From Betaproteobacteria bacterium HGW-Betaproteobacteria-14 (GTDB taxonomy: Bacteria > Pseudomonadota > Gammaproteobacteria > Burkholderiales > Rhodocyclaceae), in contig PHCS01000005.1 in assembly GCA_002840845.1 (NCBI GenBank), forward strand, positions 1-64,000: DNA of 64,000 nucleotides, given 5' to 3'. Shown in pieces: positions 8,625-16,940 of the stretch. Made by a program: the position numbers and the translations under genes. The notes under the pieces were generated by a model. That model made no database searches. It was given only the letters and a program-made list of their open reading frames with translations, and was not told where the DNA came from. The stretch's first letter is position 1, and every line of letters starts with the position of its first letter.

Positions 8625-9647
8625 TTACTTGCCGGAAAGCTTCTGGATTTCGGCGCGGAACTCGGCCATCACCGCGGCGCCATCGATGCCCTTGGCCTTG
8701 GCTTCGTCGTACCAGGCCTTCTCCAGGGGATCCGTCTTGGCCTTGATCTCGGCCACCAGTTCCGGGCCGGCCGTGCGCACGATGATCGAGCCGGCCTGCA
8801 TCGACTTCAGGCCGGCGTCGTCGGCGCCGTCCCAGACCTTGCCTGCCAGGCGGGCGAAATTCTCGCCGGAAACCTTCATGATGGCATCCTGGTCGGCCTT
8901 CGGCAGGCCCTTGAACTTGGCTTCGTTCATCCACAGACCGAAGCTGACGTTATACAGGCCGCCGGGCACCACCGTCATGTGATTGATGAGCGGAACCAGC
9001 TTGAAGGCCGGCACCGAGTCCTTCGGGAAGAAGATGCCGTCGGCGATGCCGCTTTTCAGGACCTCATAGGTTTCCGAGGCGGGCTTGAGCAGCGGCACGG
9101 CGCCGATGGCCTTGGTGATGTCGACCACCACGCCGCCGCCGACGCGGATCTTCTGGTTGGCGAGGTCGGACAGGCTGGTGACCTTCTGCTTGGTCATGTA
9201 GATCTGGCCGGGGCCGTGGGTCATCAGGCCGAGCAGGACGAGGCCCTTGTGCTCGTCCAGTTTGGCCATGTGCTTCATGTAGGTGCGGTAGTAGGCCACC
9301 GAGATCGCTTCGGCGGAATCGCCAAGGAAGGGGAACTCGGCCATCTTGGTCATCGGGAAGCGGCCCGGCGTGTAGCCGTGTACGGAGAGCGACACATCGG
9401 CGAGGCCGTCGCGCACGGCGTCGAAGGTGCCCGGCGGGCTGGCCACGGCCTTCGGCAGCAGCCTGACCTTGACGCGCCCCTGGGTGGCCGACTCGACCTG
9501 CTTGGCCCAACCCATCATCATGTCCTTGGTGATGATATGGCTGGGTGGCAGCCAGGACGACATGGTCAGCGTGGTTTCTGATTGCGCCGGGGCGGAAATT
9601 AATGCGCCGGCCAGCAGTGTTGCGGCGAGAGTAGCGAGTTTCTTCAT
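8625..9647 (-). CDS. TRAP transporter substrate-binding protein, DctP-type
   Basis: MKKLATLAATLLAGALISAPAQSETTLTMSSW...; start at 9647 preceded by GGAGGATCAC. Confidence 0.88.
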   Translation of the reverse strand: MKKLATLAATLLAGALISAPAQSETTLTMSSWLPPSHIITKDMMMGWAKQVESATQGRVKVRLLPKAVASPPGTFDAVRDGLADVSLSVHGYTPGRFPMTKMAEFPFLGDSAEAISVAYYRTYMKHMAKLDEHKGLVLLGLMTHGPGQIYMTKQKVTSLSDLANQKIRVGGGVVVDITKAIGAVPLLKPASETYEVLKSGIADGIFFPKDSVPAFKLVPLINHMTVVPGGLYNVSFGLWMNEAKFKGLPKADQDAIMKVSGENFARLAGKVWDGADDAGLKSMQAGSIIVRTAGPELVAEIKAKTDPLEKAWYDEAKAKGIDGAAVMAEFRAEIQKLSGK

Positions 9648-9716
9648 GTGATCCTCCTTTGGTTTGGCAGACAACTGGTTATTACTCAGGTATTTATTGT
9701 CTCTCTGTGTTTTAAG

Positions 9717-9756
9717 TGTTACATATTCTGTTATTTATAGGCTCTATTGTGTAACA
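9717..9756. promoter_or_regulatory. AT-rich intergenic region with spaced inverted repeat TGTTACA-N26-TGTAACA upstream of the TRAP genes
   Basis: TGTTACA 9717-9723 and TGTAACA 9750-9756, in the gap between the HAD-ECH stop and dctP. Confidence 0.35.
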
Positions 9757-9782
9757 GATATAAACCCTGTCAAGCCTTCAGA

Positions 9783-11792
9783 TCATGGTGTGCTGCTGAA
9801 ATCCGGCTTGCGCCCCTCCTGAAAGGCGCCGATGCCTTCACGCGCTGCGGCGGTGCAGGCGCTGGCGCCAAAGGCGCGGTAGCCCGCTTCGAGTGCCTTG
9901 TCCAGTGTACCCGCTGCAGCGGCATCGCGCACGGCCTGCTCAAGGATGCCCATAACTTCCCGGCTGAGCGGCTGACCGCTGGCTGCAACGGGCTCGATGG
10001 GCTCCAGCGATGCCAGCGATATGGCATTCTGGGCTATCCCGGAAGGCTTGCCGGCCAGCGCCTCGACACGCGCCATGGCTTGTGCCATGAGGCCGGGTAT
10101 GTCCTCGGCGAGGGCATCGACGACCCCCAGACCGTGCGCCTGCGCTGCTGCAAGGCGCTCGGCGCGGCGCAGCATGCCGTGGAAAGCCTCGGCAGCTTGC
10201 GGCCAGCGGCGGTAGGGCACGACCATGGCGCCGATGCCCGGCACGATGCCGAGGGTGATCTCGGGCAGTTGCATCCATGCGCTGTTCAGCGCGACGATGC
10301 CGTGGCAGCGCATGGCCAGTTCCAGTCCGCCGCCCAGCGCCATGCCGTTCAACGCGGCGACGACAGGCTTCTTCATGGCATCCAGGTGCACCAGCAGGCG
10401 CGAACAGTCGCGCGCGTACTGCGTGGCGGCGGCGGCATCGCCGAGCATGGCGGGGAAGCGGCCGATGTCGGCCCCGGCGCAGAAGGCGCGCGCGCCGTAG
10501 CCGGTGAGGACGAAACCTTTCACGGCGGGATCGGCTTCGAACTTGCGGATGACCGCGAGTACCTCGTCGGTCAGTTCGTCGTGCAGGGCGTTCATCGCCT
10601 CGGGGCGGCGCAGGGTGATGAGCTTGATGCCATCCATGTCGTCGACCAGGACGTGGCGCCAGAAGTCCTGATAGGCCGCCAGCGGCTGCTTCGGCATGGG
10701 CATGCCCGGTCGCTCGGCCTTGAGGCGGTCGAGGATGCGCTGCGTCTCGGCGTCGCCGAGGTCGCGCATCAGTTCCAGCGGGCCTTTCTTGAATCCCAGC
10801 GCGGTGCGGCAGCCGAGGTCGAGGTCGGCCGGCTCGCCGATGGCGCGATCGAGGATGTCCACCGACTGCGCGAAGAGGATGCCGAGCAGGCGGTCGCGGA
10901 TGGCCGCCTTCGTCTCCGCGGCGACGTCTACCTTCTTGCCGGGCGGCACGGTGACCCAGGTGTCCACAGAGCGGAAGATCGGCGCCGGCGTGTAGTGCGC
11001 GCCTTCCTCCTCGGCCTGCAGGGTGTTGGTCTCGGTGATGATCGGATTGCCGCGGGCCAGGTTGAGCACGAAGAAGGGGCCGGCGTGTACGAACTCGGCC
11101 GCCACGCTGTCGATCTCCGCCGCCGTGGCGCGTTCGAGCAACAGGGCCGCCTCGTTGCACCAGTTGTCGAAGATGCGGTCGAGCATGAAGCAGACGGCGT
11201 CGGCGGTGACCAGCGGCACCTTGCCGGTGGCGCAGAACAGCCAGCGCAGGTAGTCGACCACCGCCGGGTCGGTCTGCTCCCAGGCGATGACTTCCACCGC
11301 CGGGTTGCGCCAGGCCGGCGCGAAGAAGTGGGTGACGGTGGCGCGCGCCTTGTGCTTGAGTTCGGCGAAGATGCGCGCGGCCGGCAGCGAGCTGGTGTTG
11401 GAGGTGATGAGCGCCTCGGGCGAAACGACGCTCTCGACCTGGGCGAAGATGCGCCGCTTCAGCGCGAGGTTTTCCGTCGCCGCCTCGATCACCCAGTCGC
11501 AGTCGGCGAGTTGCGCGTAGTCCAGCGTGCCGCCGATGTTGGCCGTGACGGCGGCAGCGTGCCGCTCGCTCATCTTGCCCTTGGCCACGGCCTTCTTCGC
11601 GTAGTCCTGGCAGCGCTGCAGGGCCTTGTCGATCGCCGTCTGATTGACGTCGACGAGCGTCAGGCGGATGTCGGGCAGGGCGCTCTTCAGGTAGTAGCCG
11701 ATGTCGGGGCCGATGGTGCCGGCGCCGATGATGGCGACGTGCTTGGGCAGGGGGCGCGCGGGCGTTTGCAGGAGAGGGTTGGCAGTAGTCAT
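9783..11792 (-). CDS. 3-hydroxyacyl-CoA dehydrogenase / enoyl-CoA hydratase fusion (HAD domain N-terminal, ECH C-terminal)
   Basis: 669 aa; N-terminal HVAIIGAGTIGPDIG Rossmann motif, C-terminal crotonase segment ALNGMALGGGLELAMRC...PEITLGIVPG. Confidence 0.85.
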   Translation of the reverse strand: MTTANPLLQTPARPLPKHVAIIGAGTIGPDIGYYLKSALPDIRLTLVDVNQTAIDKALQRCQDYAKKAVAKGKMSERHAAAVTANIGGTLDYAQLADCDWVIEAATENLALKRRIFAQVESVVSPEALITSNTSSLPAARIFAELKHKARATVTHFFAPAWRNPAVEVIAWEQTDPAVVDYLRWLFCATGKVPLVTADAVCFMLDRIFDNWCNEAALLLERATAAEIDSVAAEFVHAGPFFVLNLARGNPIITETNTLQAEEEGAHYTPAPIFRSVDTWVTVPPGKKVDVAAETKAAIRDRLLGILFAQSVDILDRAIGEPADLDLGCRTALGFKKGPLELMRDLGDAETQRILDRLKAERPGMPMPKQPLAAYQDFWRHVLVDDMDGIKLITLRRPEAMNALHDELTDEVLAVIRKFEADPAVKGFVLTGYGARAFCAGADIGRFPAMLGDAAAATQYARDCSRLLVHLDAMKKPVVAALNGMALGGGLELAMRCHGIVALNSAWMQLPEITLGIVPGIGAMVVPYRRWPQAAEAFHGMLRRAERLAAAQAHGLGVVDALAEDIPGLMAQAMARVEALAGKPSGIAQNAISLASLEPIEPVAASGQPLSREVMGILEQAVRDAAAAGTLDKALEAGYRAFGASACTAAAREGIGAFQEGRKPDFSSTP

Positions 11793-11798
11793 GTTCGT

Positions 11799-12989
11799 TT
11801 AGGCGATGATGCGTTCGTTTTCGAGCAGGGAGATCTCGTCGGCCGTGCAGCCGGCTTCCAGCAGCACGCTGCGGGTGTGCTCGCCGTACTTCGGCGGGAA
11901 AGTCAGTTCCTGGGAGACGGCGGGCAGGTCGACCGCCAGCGGCTGCATGCGCACCTGTTTGCCATCGGGCGTGCGCGTGAAAGTCAGCTTGCGCGACACG
12001 GCGTCCATGTTGCGCACGGCCGGGATGTCGTGGATGGGCGCGTGCGGGATGGTGGCCTGGCGGAAATCCGCGGCGATTGCTTCCGTTGTGTGCTTGCGCG
12101 TTGCCGCCGCCATGTCGCGGTGGATGGCTTCGCGTTCCTGGTGGCGCCCCTCGTTGGTGGCGCGGGACGGCGAGCCGACAGAGGCGAACTTGGGGAGCTC
12201 GGTCAACCGCTTCCACTGCACGTCGCTGCCGATGGCCATGTAGATGAAGCCGTCCGCCGTCGGGTAGACGTTGGTCGGGATGAACTTGCGGTGCTCGTTG
12301 CCGCAACGGGTGATCTCGTTCGGCTGGCAGTCGAAGTCGAGCAGCGGCAGGGTGGTGATCAGCCACGACGCGGCCGCCTGCAGCATGGAGACGTCGATGC
12401 GCATGCCGCGGCCGGTCTCGGCGCGCTCGGCCAGCGCCAGCATCACGTTGGCGTAGACCTCGTCGCCGGCCTTGAGGTCGACCAGCGGCACGCCGGAGAG
12501 CGTCGGCGGGCCGTCGGCGGGGCCGGTCAGTTCCATGTAGCCGGCCATGGCCTGGATCACCGGATCATAGCCGGGGGCGTCGGGGTAGTCCGGCCCCATG
12601 GCCGAGATGCCGGCCCAGATGAGGTCCGGCTTGGCGGCGGACAGCGTCTCGTAGTCGATGCCGAGTTGCCGGTAGCGGCGCGGCACGGTGTTGCAGCAGA
12701 AGACGTCGACGTCGAGTTCGACCAGCAGGCGGCGCAGCAGCGCCTGCCCCTGCGGGTCCTTCAGGTTCAGCGCGATGGCTTCCTTGCCGACGTTGGGCGC
12801 GATGAAGTAGGTGCGCCGGTCGTCGTCCACCACCTTGCTACCGATGTAGCGGTTGGGGTCGCCCGGCAGGCCGCTGCCGGCCGGCGTCGACTCGATGCGG
12901 ATCACCCGCCAGCCGAGCTGGGCGAAGCGCAGCGTGGCGTAGGGCAGGGACAGCGCCTGCTCCATCGAGAGGACAGTGCGACGTTTCAT
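11799..12989 (-). CDS. iaaL: Class III CoA-transferase; candidate (aminophenyl)succinyl-CoA transferase of the indoleacetate pathway
   Basis: [33 protein letters not shown]..., LVDLKAG catalytic-Asp motif of CaiB/BaiF family; symbol from cluster context. Confidence 0.65.
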   Translation of the reverse strand: MKRRTVLSMEQALSLPYATLRFAQLGWRVIRIESTPAGSGLPGDPNRYIGSKVVDDDRRTYFIAPNVGKEAIALNLKDPQGQALLRRLLVELDVDVFCCNTVPRRYRQLGIDYETLSAAKPDLIWAGISAMGPDYPDAPGYDPVIQAMAGYMELTGPADGPPTLSGVPLVDLKAGDEVYANVMLALAERAETGRGMRIDVSMLQAAASWLITTLPLLDFDCQPNEITRCGNEHRKFIPTNVYPTADGFIYMAIGSDVQWKRLTELPKFASVGSPSRATNEGRHQEREAIHRDMAAATRKHTTEAIAADFRQATIPHAPIHDIPAVRNMDAVSRKLTFTRTPDGKQVRMQPLAVDLPAVSQELTFPPKYGEHTRSVLLEAGCTADEISLLENERIIA

Positions 12990-12994
12990 GCTCT

Positions 12995-13099
12995 TTCCCC
13001 CCTTTTCCAAAGGGAGGAACGGGGGGATTTTGCAGCGGTCAGCGATGGCGTCGCGGCCGAGGAAATCCCCCCTGGCCCCCCTTTGTCAAAGGGGGGAAT
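12995..13099. repeat. Long imperfect inverted repeat, C/G-rich dispersed intergenic element
   Basis: TTCCCCCCTTTTCCAAAGGGAGGAACGGGGGGATTTT paired with GAAATCCCCCCTGGCCCCCCTTTGTCAAAGGGGGGAAT. Confidence 0.7.
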
Positions 13100-13116
13100 A
13101 AGTGCGCGCGTCGGTA

Positions 13117-15492
13117 TCACGCCGCTTCCTTCCGCGCCGCGTGTAGCGCCCGATAGACTTTCTCGGGCGTGAAGGGCAGGGCCATGATGCGCACGCCGGT
13201 GGCGTTGTGGATGGCGTTGGCGGTGGCTGCGGCGATGCAGATGGCCGGCGCCTCGCCGACGCCCTTGGCGCCCTGCGGGCCTTCGCCGTCCATGGTCTCG
13301 ATGAAGCGCACGTCCATCTCGGGTATTTCCGGCGCGGTGATCAGCTTGTAGTCGCGGAAGCCGGGGTTCCTAACCACGCCGTTCTCGACCATCAGTTCCT
13401 CGGTCAGGGCGTAACCTTGGCCCATGACGATGCCGCCCTCGATCTGGCCCTCGATGCCGAGGCGGTTGAGCACGCGGCCGACGTCGTGGGCGCCGGTGAC
13501 CTTGAGCAGCCTGACGATGCCGGTGTCGGTGTCCACCTCCACCTCGACCACCTGCGTGGCCCAGGCATAGGCGGCGGAAACGTCGCCCTTGAACTTCTTG
13601 TCCTGATGCTTGGAGGGCGGCTCGTAGTAGAAGGAGGTCATCACCAGCTCGGCCTTGTCGTTGAAATGCAGCTGGCGCAGCAGTTTCGACAGGGTCATCA
13701 CCACCTTGCCGCTTTGCGTTTCGACGATGTGGCCGCCGCGCAGGTCGAGTTCCTCTGCATTCAGGCCGGCCTGCATGGCGGCGGCGGCGAGAATCTTGCC
13801 GCGCGCCTTGCGCGCCGCGCCGATGGCCGAGTTGCCGGCGATGAAGGTGGTGCGCGAGGCATGCACGCCGACGTCCCAGGGCGTGATCTCGGTGTCGTTG
13901 TTGACGACGCGCACGGCAGACAGCGGAAGCCCCAGTTCCTCGCAGACGAGCTGTGCCAGCACGGTCTCGGAGCCCTGGCCGATCTCGGAGGCGCCGGTGA
14001 TCAGCGTCACGGCGCCGAAGTCGTCCATCTTGAGGATGGTGCCGCAGCCGTCGGACGGGTAGATCTTGGCGCCGCCGCCGACGTGCAGCATGGAGGCGAT
14101 GCCGACGCCGCGCTTGATCCTGCCGGGCTTGTCGCGGTTGGCCTGGTTGGCCTTGAACTTCTCCCTGTAGCCGCTCACCGCGGCGGCGGTCTTCAGGCAC
14201 TCCTTCAGGCCGCAGCTCTTGAAGTGCATGCCCTGCGGCGTCACTTCGCCGGGGTCCTGGGCGTTCTTCAGGCGGAAATCGAGCGGGTCCATGCCGATCG
14301 CCTCGGCCATCATGTCCATGTGCTGCTCGACGGCGAAGGTGGCCTGCAGGTTGCCGTAGCCGCGGAAGGAGCCGGCATAGGGGTTGTTCGTGTACACCGC
14401 CTTGGTGTGGTAGAGGCAATGCGGCACGCGATACAGGGAGGAAATCGTCTGCATCATGACGAAGGGCGTGGTCGCGCCCCAGGAAGTGTAGGCGCCGTTG
14501 TCGTGCAGGGTGTTGACGGTGCGGAAGGTCAGCGTGCCGTCCTTCCTGCAGCCCGAGCGCAGGGTGAGGATCACCGGCTGGCGCGTCGGCGAGGCGAGGA
14601 ACTCCTCTTCGCGCGTGAACACCAGCTTGACCGGGCGGCCGGTGGCCTTGGCGAGGAACACCGTGATCGGCTCGAAGGGATAGATGTCCAGCTTGGAACC
14701 GAAGCCGCCGCCGATGGGCGGCTGGATGATGCGGATGCGCGCCGGGTCCATGCCGAGGATCTCGGCGAACTCGCGCTTGTGCAGGAAGGGCACCTGGGTA
14801 TTCGAGTACAGCAGCAGATTCCCTGAGGAATCGAACTCGGCGATGATGCCCGAGACGCCCATGCAGCAATGCGTGACGTAATGCAGGAAGAAGGTGTCTT
14901 CGAACACCACGTCGGATTCGCGTTCGCCCGCCGCCACGTCGCCCTGTTCGTAGTCGAAGGTCATGGCGATATTGTCGGGCTTGCCGGCGTAGGCGATGGG
15001 CATGCCCTGCTTGAGATGTTCGTGGCTGCCGTCGGCGCCGTGCGGCTCGGGATGGATCAGCGGCGCGCCCGGCTTGAGCGCGTCGTTCGGGTCGGAGAGG
15101 ATCGGCAGATCTTCGTATTCGACCTCGATCAGCTTCAGCGCGGCTTCTGCGATGGCCTCGGTCTCGGCCGCCACGGCGGCGATCTCGTCGCGCGTGCTGC
15201 GCACGCGGTCGGTCTTCAACGGGAGGTGATCCTTGGCGACGCCGATCGGGCGCTGGTAAGGCACGTCGGCTGCGGTGATGACGGCATGCACGCCTGACAG
15301 CGCCTTTGCCTTCGAGGTGTCGATGCGCTTGATCTTCGCGTGCACCCGGCTGGAGCGCAGGATCTTGCCGTAGAGCTGACCCTGCACGTCCAGGTCCTGG
15401 ATGTAGCGCGTCTTGCCGCTGGCCTTTTCCGGCGCATCGAGTTTCGTGATGCGCTTGCCGATGAGCGAGTCTTTCTGAATGGTTTCGGGCAT
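13117..15492 (-). CDS. Xanthine dehydrogenase-family molybdenum-binding subunit; candidate indoleacetate/indoleacetyl-CoA dehydrogenase large subunit
   Basis: Start MPETIQKDSLIGKRITKLDAPEKASGKTRYIQD at 15492; C-terminal GAKGVGEAPAICIAAATANAI with catalytic Glu motif. Confidence 0.8.
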   Translation of the reverse strand: MPETIQKDSLIGKRITKLDAPEKASGKTRYIQDLDVQGQLYGKILRSSRVHAKIKRIDTSKAKALSGVHAVITAADVPYQRPIGVAKDHLPLKTDRVRSTRDEIAAVAAETEAIAEAALKLIEVEYEDLPILSDPNDALKPGAPLIHPEPHGADGSHEHLKQGMPIAYAGKPDNIAMTFDYEQGDVAAGERESDVVFEDTFFLHYVTHCCMGVSGIIAEFDSSGNLLLYSNTQVPFLHKREFAEILGMDPARIRIIQPPIGGGFGSKLDIYPFEPITVFLAKATGRPVKLVFTREEEFLASPTRQPVILTLRSGCRKDGTLTFRTVNTLHDNGAYTSWGATTPFVMMQTISSLYRVPHCLYHTKAVYTNNPYAGSFRGYGNLQATFAVEQHMDMMAEAIGMDPLDFRLKNAQDPGEVTPQGMHFKSCGLKECLKTAAAVSGYREKFKANQANRDKPGRIKRGVGIASMLHVGGGAKIYPSDGCGTILKMDDFGAVTLITGASEIGQGSETVLAQLVCEELGLPLSAVRVVNNDTEITPWDVGVHASRTTFIAGNSAIGAARKARGKILAAAAMQAGLNAEELDLRGGHIVETQSGKVVMTLSKLLRQLHFNDKAELVMTSFYYEPPSKHQDKKFKGDVSAAYAWATQVVEVEVDTDTGIVRLLKVTGAHDVGRVLNRLGIEGQIEGGIVMGQGYALTEELMVENGVVRNPGFRDYKLITAPEIPEMDVRFIETMDGEGPQGAKGVGEAPAICIAAATANAIHNATGVRIMALPFTPEKVYRALHAARKEAA

Positions 15493-15493
15493 C

Positions 15494-15967
15494 TCAGGAC
15501 TCCTTTCCGACTGCGATCGCCTCGATGGCATCGATGATCTTCACGTAGCCGGTGCAGCGGCACAGATTGCCTTCGATGCCACGCTGGATTTCCTCGCGTG
15601 TCGGGTGCGGGTTGTCCTGCAGCAGCTGCCTGGCCTGCACCACCATGCCGGGGGTACAGAAGCCGCACTGCACCGCGCCGGCTTCGACGAAGGCCTTTTC
15701 GATGCGCAGGCCGAGCGGATCGCTGGCCAGCCCCTCGATGGTGGTGACCTGGCGGCCGTCGCACTCGACGGCGAAGAGCAGGCAGGAATTGAGCGAGACG
15801 CCGTCGAGCAGGATGGTGCAGGCGCCGCATTCGCCCTCGCCGCAGCCGTACTTGGTGCCGGTCAGGCCGGTGACGTTGCGGATCATCTCCAGGGCGCTCA
15901 TGTCGACGGGCACCGACACTTTGGTCGGCACGCCGTTGAGGGTGAGGTTAATGAGTTGTTGAGACAT
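15494..15967 (-). CDS. Xanthine dehydrogenase-family 2Fe-2S small subunit
   Basis: 157 aa; CGEGECGACTILLDG and CGFCTPGM...CRCTGY motifs. Confidence 0.9.
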   Translation of the reverse strand: MSQQLINLTLNGVPTKVSVPVDMSALEMIRNVTGLTGTKYGCGEGECGACTILLDGVSLNSCLLFAVECDGRQVTTIEGLASDPLGLRIEKAFVEAGAVQCGFCTPGMVVQARQLLQDNPHPTREEIQRGIEGNLCRCTGYVKIIDAIEAIAVGKES

Positions 15968-16820
15968 CTTCGAGGATCCTTTTCGTCATGTTGTGGATCA
16001 TCTCCTTGCGGTACCAGTCGCTGGCGCGCACGTCGGAGATGGGATGCACTTCGTCGCGGGCCGCCACGGCGGCGGCGGCGATGGTGGCGGCGTCGAGTTT
16101 TTTTCCTTCCAGCGCTTCCTCGGTGGCGCAGCCGCAAACCGGTGTCGGTGCCACGGCGCCGAAGGCGACGCGCACGTCGGAGAACACGCCGTTCTTCAGC
16201 ACGCCGCCGACTCCGATGGAGATGGCCGATATGTCGAGCGCCGGGCGCGTGCCGAACTTGTGGAAGCGCGCGACGAAGCCCTGCGGCGGCACGGGGATGC
16301 GCACGGCGGCGAGCAGCTCGGCTGTGGCGAGTCGCGTCTTGCCGGGGCCGACGAAGAATTCCGGCAGCTGCATGGTGCGGCGGTACAGCTTGTCGTCGAG
16401 CATGGAGGCCAGTTCGACGCTGGCGCCCAGCACCATCAGCGGCACCAGGGTGTCGCCGGCCGGCGATGCGTTGCAGACGTTGCCGCCGAGCGTGCCCGCA
16501 TTGCGGATCTGGTTGCTGGCGAAATGGTCGCCGGCGCTGACGAGCAGCGGCAGGTGCTCGCGCACCAGCGGATGCGCCATGATCTCGCTGATGGTGGCGA
16601 GCGCGCCGATGCGGATCTCGTCGCCCTCGCGGGCGATGCCGCGCAGTTCCGGGATGCGGCGGATGTTCATCAGCGTGCGCTTGAACTTGACGCGGCCGGC
16701 GTTGGCCTGCGGCATCAGGTCAGTGCCGCCGGCGAGGATGGTCACCTCGCCGAGTTCCAGCAACTGCTCCACCGCCTCTTCAAGGCTGGTGGGCGCCACA
16801 TAGTTGTCGAGTGCGGTCAT
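15948..16820 (-). CDS. Xanthine dehydrogenase-family FAD-binding medium subunit
   Basis: Start MTALDNYVAPTSLEEAVEQL at 16820; ILAGGTDLMP and TLGGNVCNASPAGDT FAD motifs. Confidence 0.88.
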   Translation of the reverse strand: MTALDNYVAPTSLEEAVEQLLELGEVTILAGGTDLMPQANAGRVKFKRTLMNIRRIPELRGIAREGDEIRIGALATISEIMAHPLVREHLPLLVSAGDHFASNQIRNAGTLGGNVCNASPAGDTLVPLMVLGASVELASMLDDKLYRRTMQLPEFFVGPGKTRLATAELLAAVRIPVPPQGFVARFHKFGTRPALDISAISIGVGGVLKNGVFSDVRVAFGAVAPTPVCGCATEEALEGKKLDAATIAAAAVAARDEVHPISDVRASDWYRKEMIHNMTKRILEDVSTTH

Positions 16821-16841
16821 TGCTTTCCTTTCCGTTTTTCT

Positions 16842-16932
16842 CCCTCTCCCGCTTGCGGGAGAGGGTTGCGGTGAGGGGGGAGTTCGACGCTGCCCCTCAA
16901 CCCTGGCCCTCTCCCCGCGGACGGGGGGAGGG
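16842..16932. repeat. Pair of C/G-rich inverted-repeat elements in the intergenic gap
   Basis: CCCTCTCCCGCTTGCGGGAGAGGG palindrome followed by CCCTCAACCCTGGCCCTCTCCCCGCGGACGGGGGGAGGGG. Confidence 0.65.
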
Positions 16933-16940
16933 GATATCAA

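Noticed and set aside
9940-12366. 808-aa minus-strand ORF in another frame
   Set aside because: Arg/Ala/His-rich out-of-frame translation overlapping the HAD-ECH and CoA-transferase genes.
12995-13099. CRISPR-like repeat
   Set aside because: Only two inverted, non-tandem arms; no spacers or cas genes.
9747-13172. 1141-aa plus-strand ORF
   Set aside because: Antisense shadow spanning two well-supported minus-strand enzymes.
13117-16820. Assignment as 4-hydroxybenzoyl-CoA reductase (hcrABC)
   Set aside because: FAD subunit lacks the Cys-rich 4Fe-4S insertion, and the surrounding genes fit indoleacetate metabolism better.
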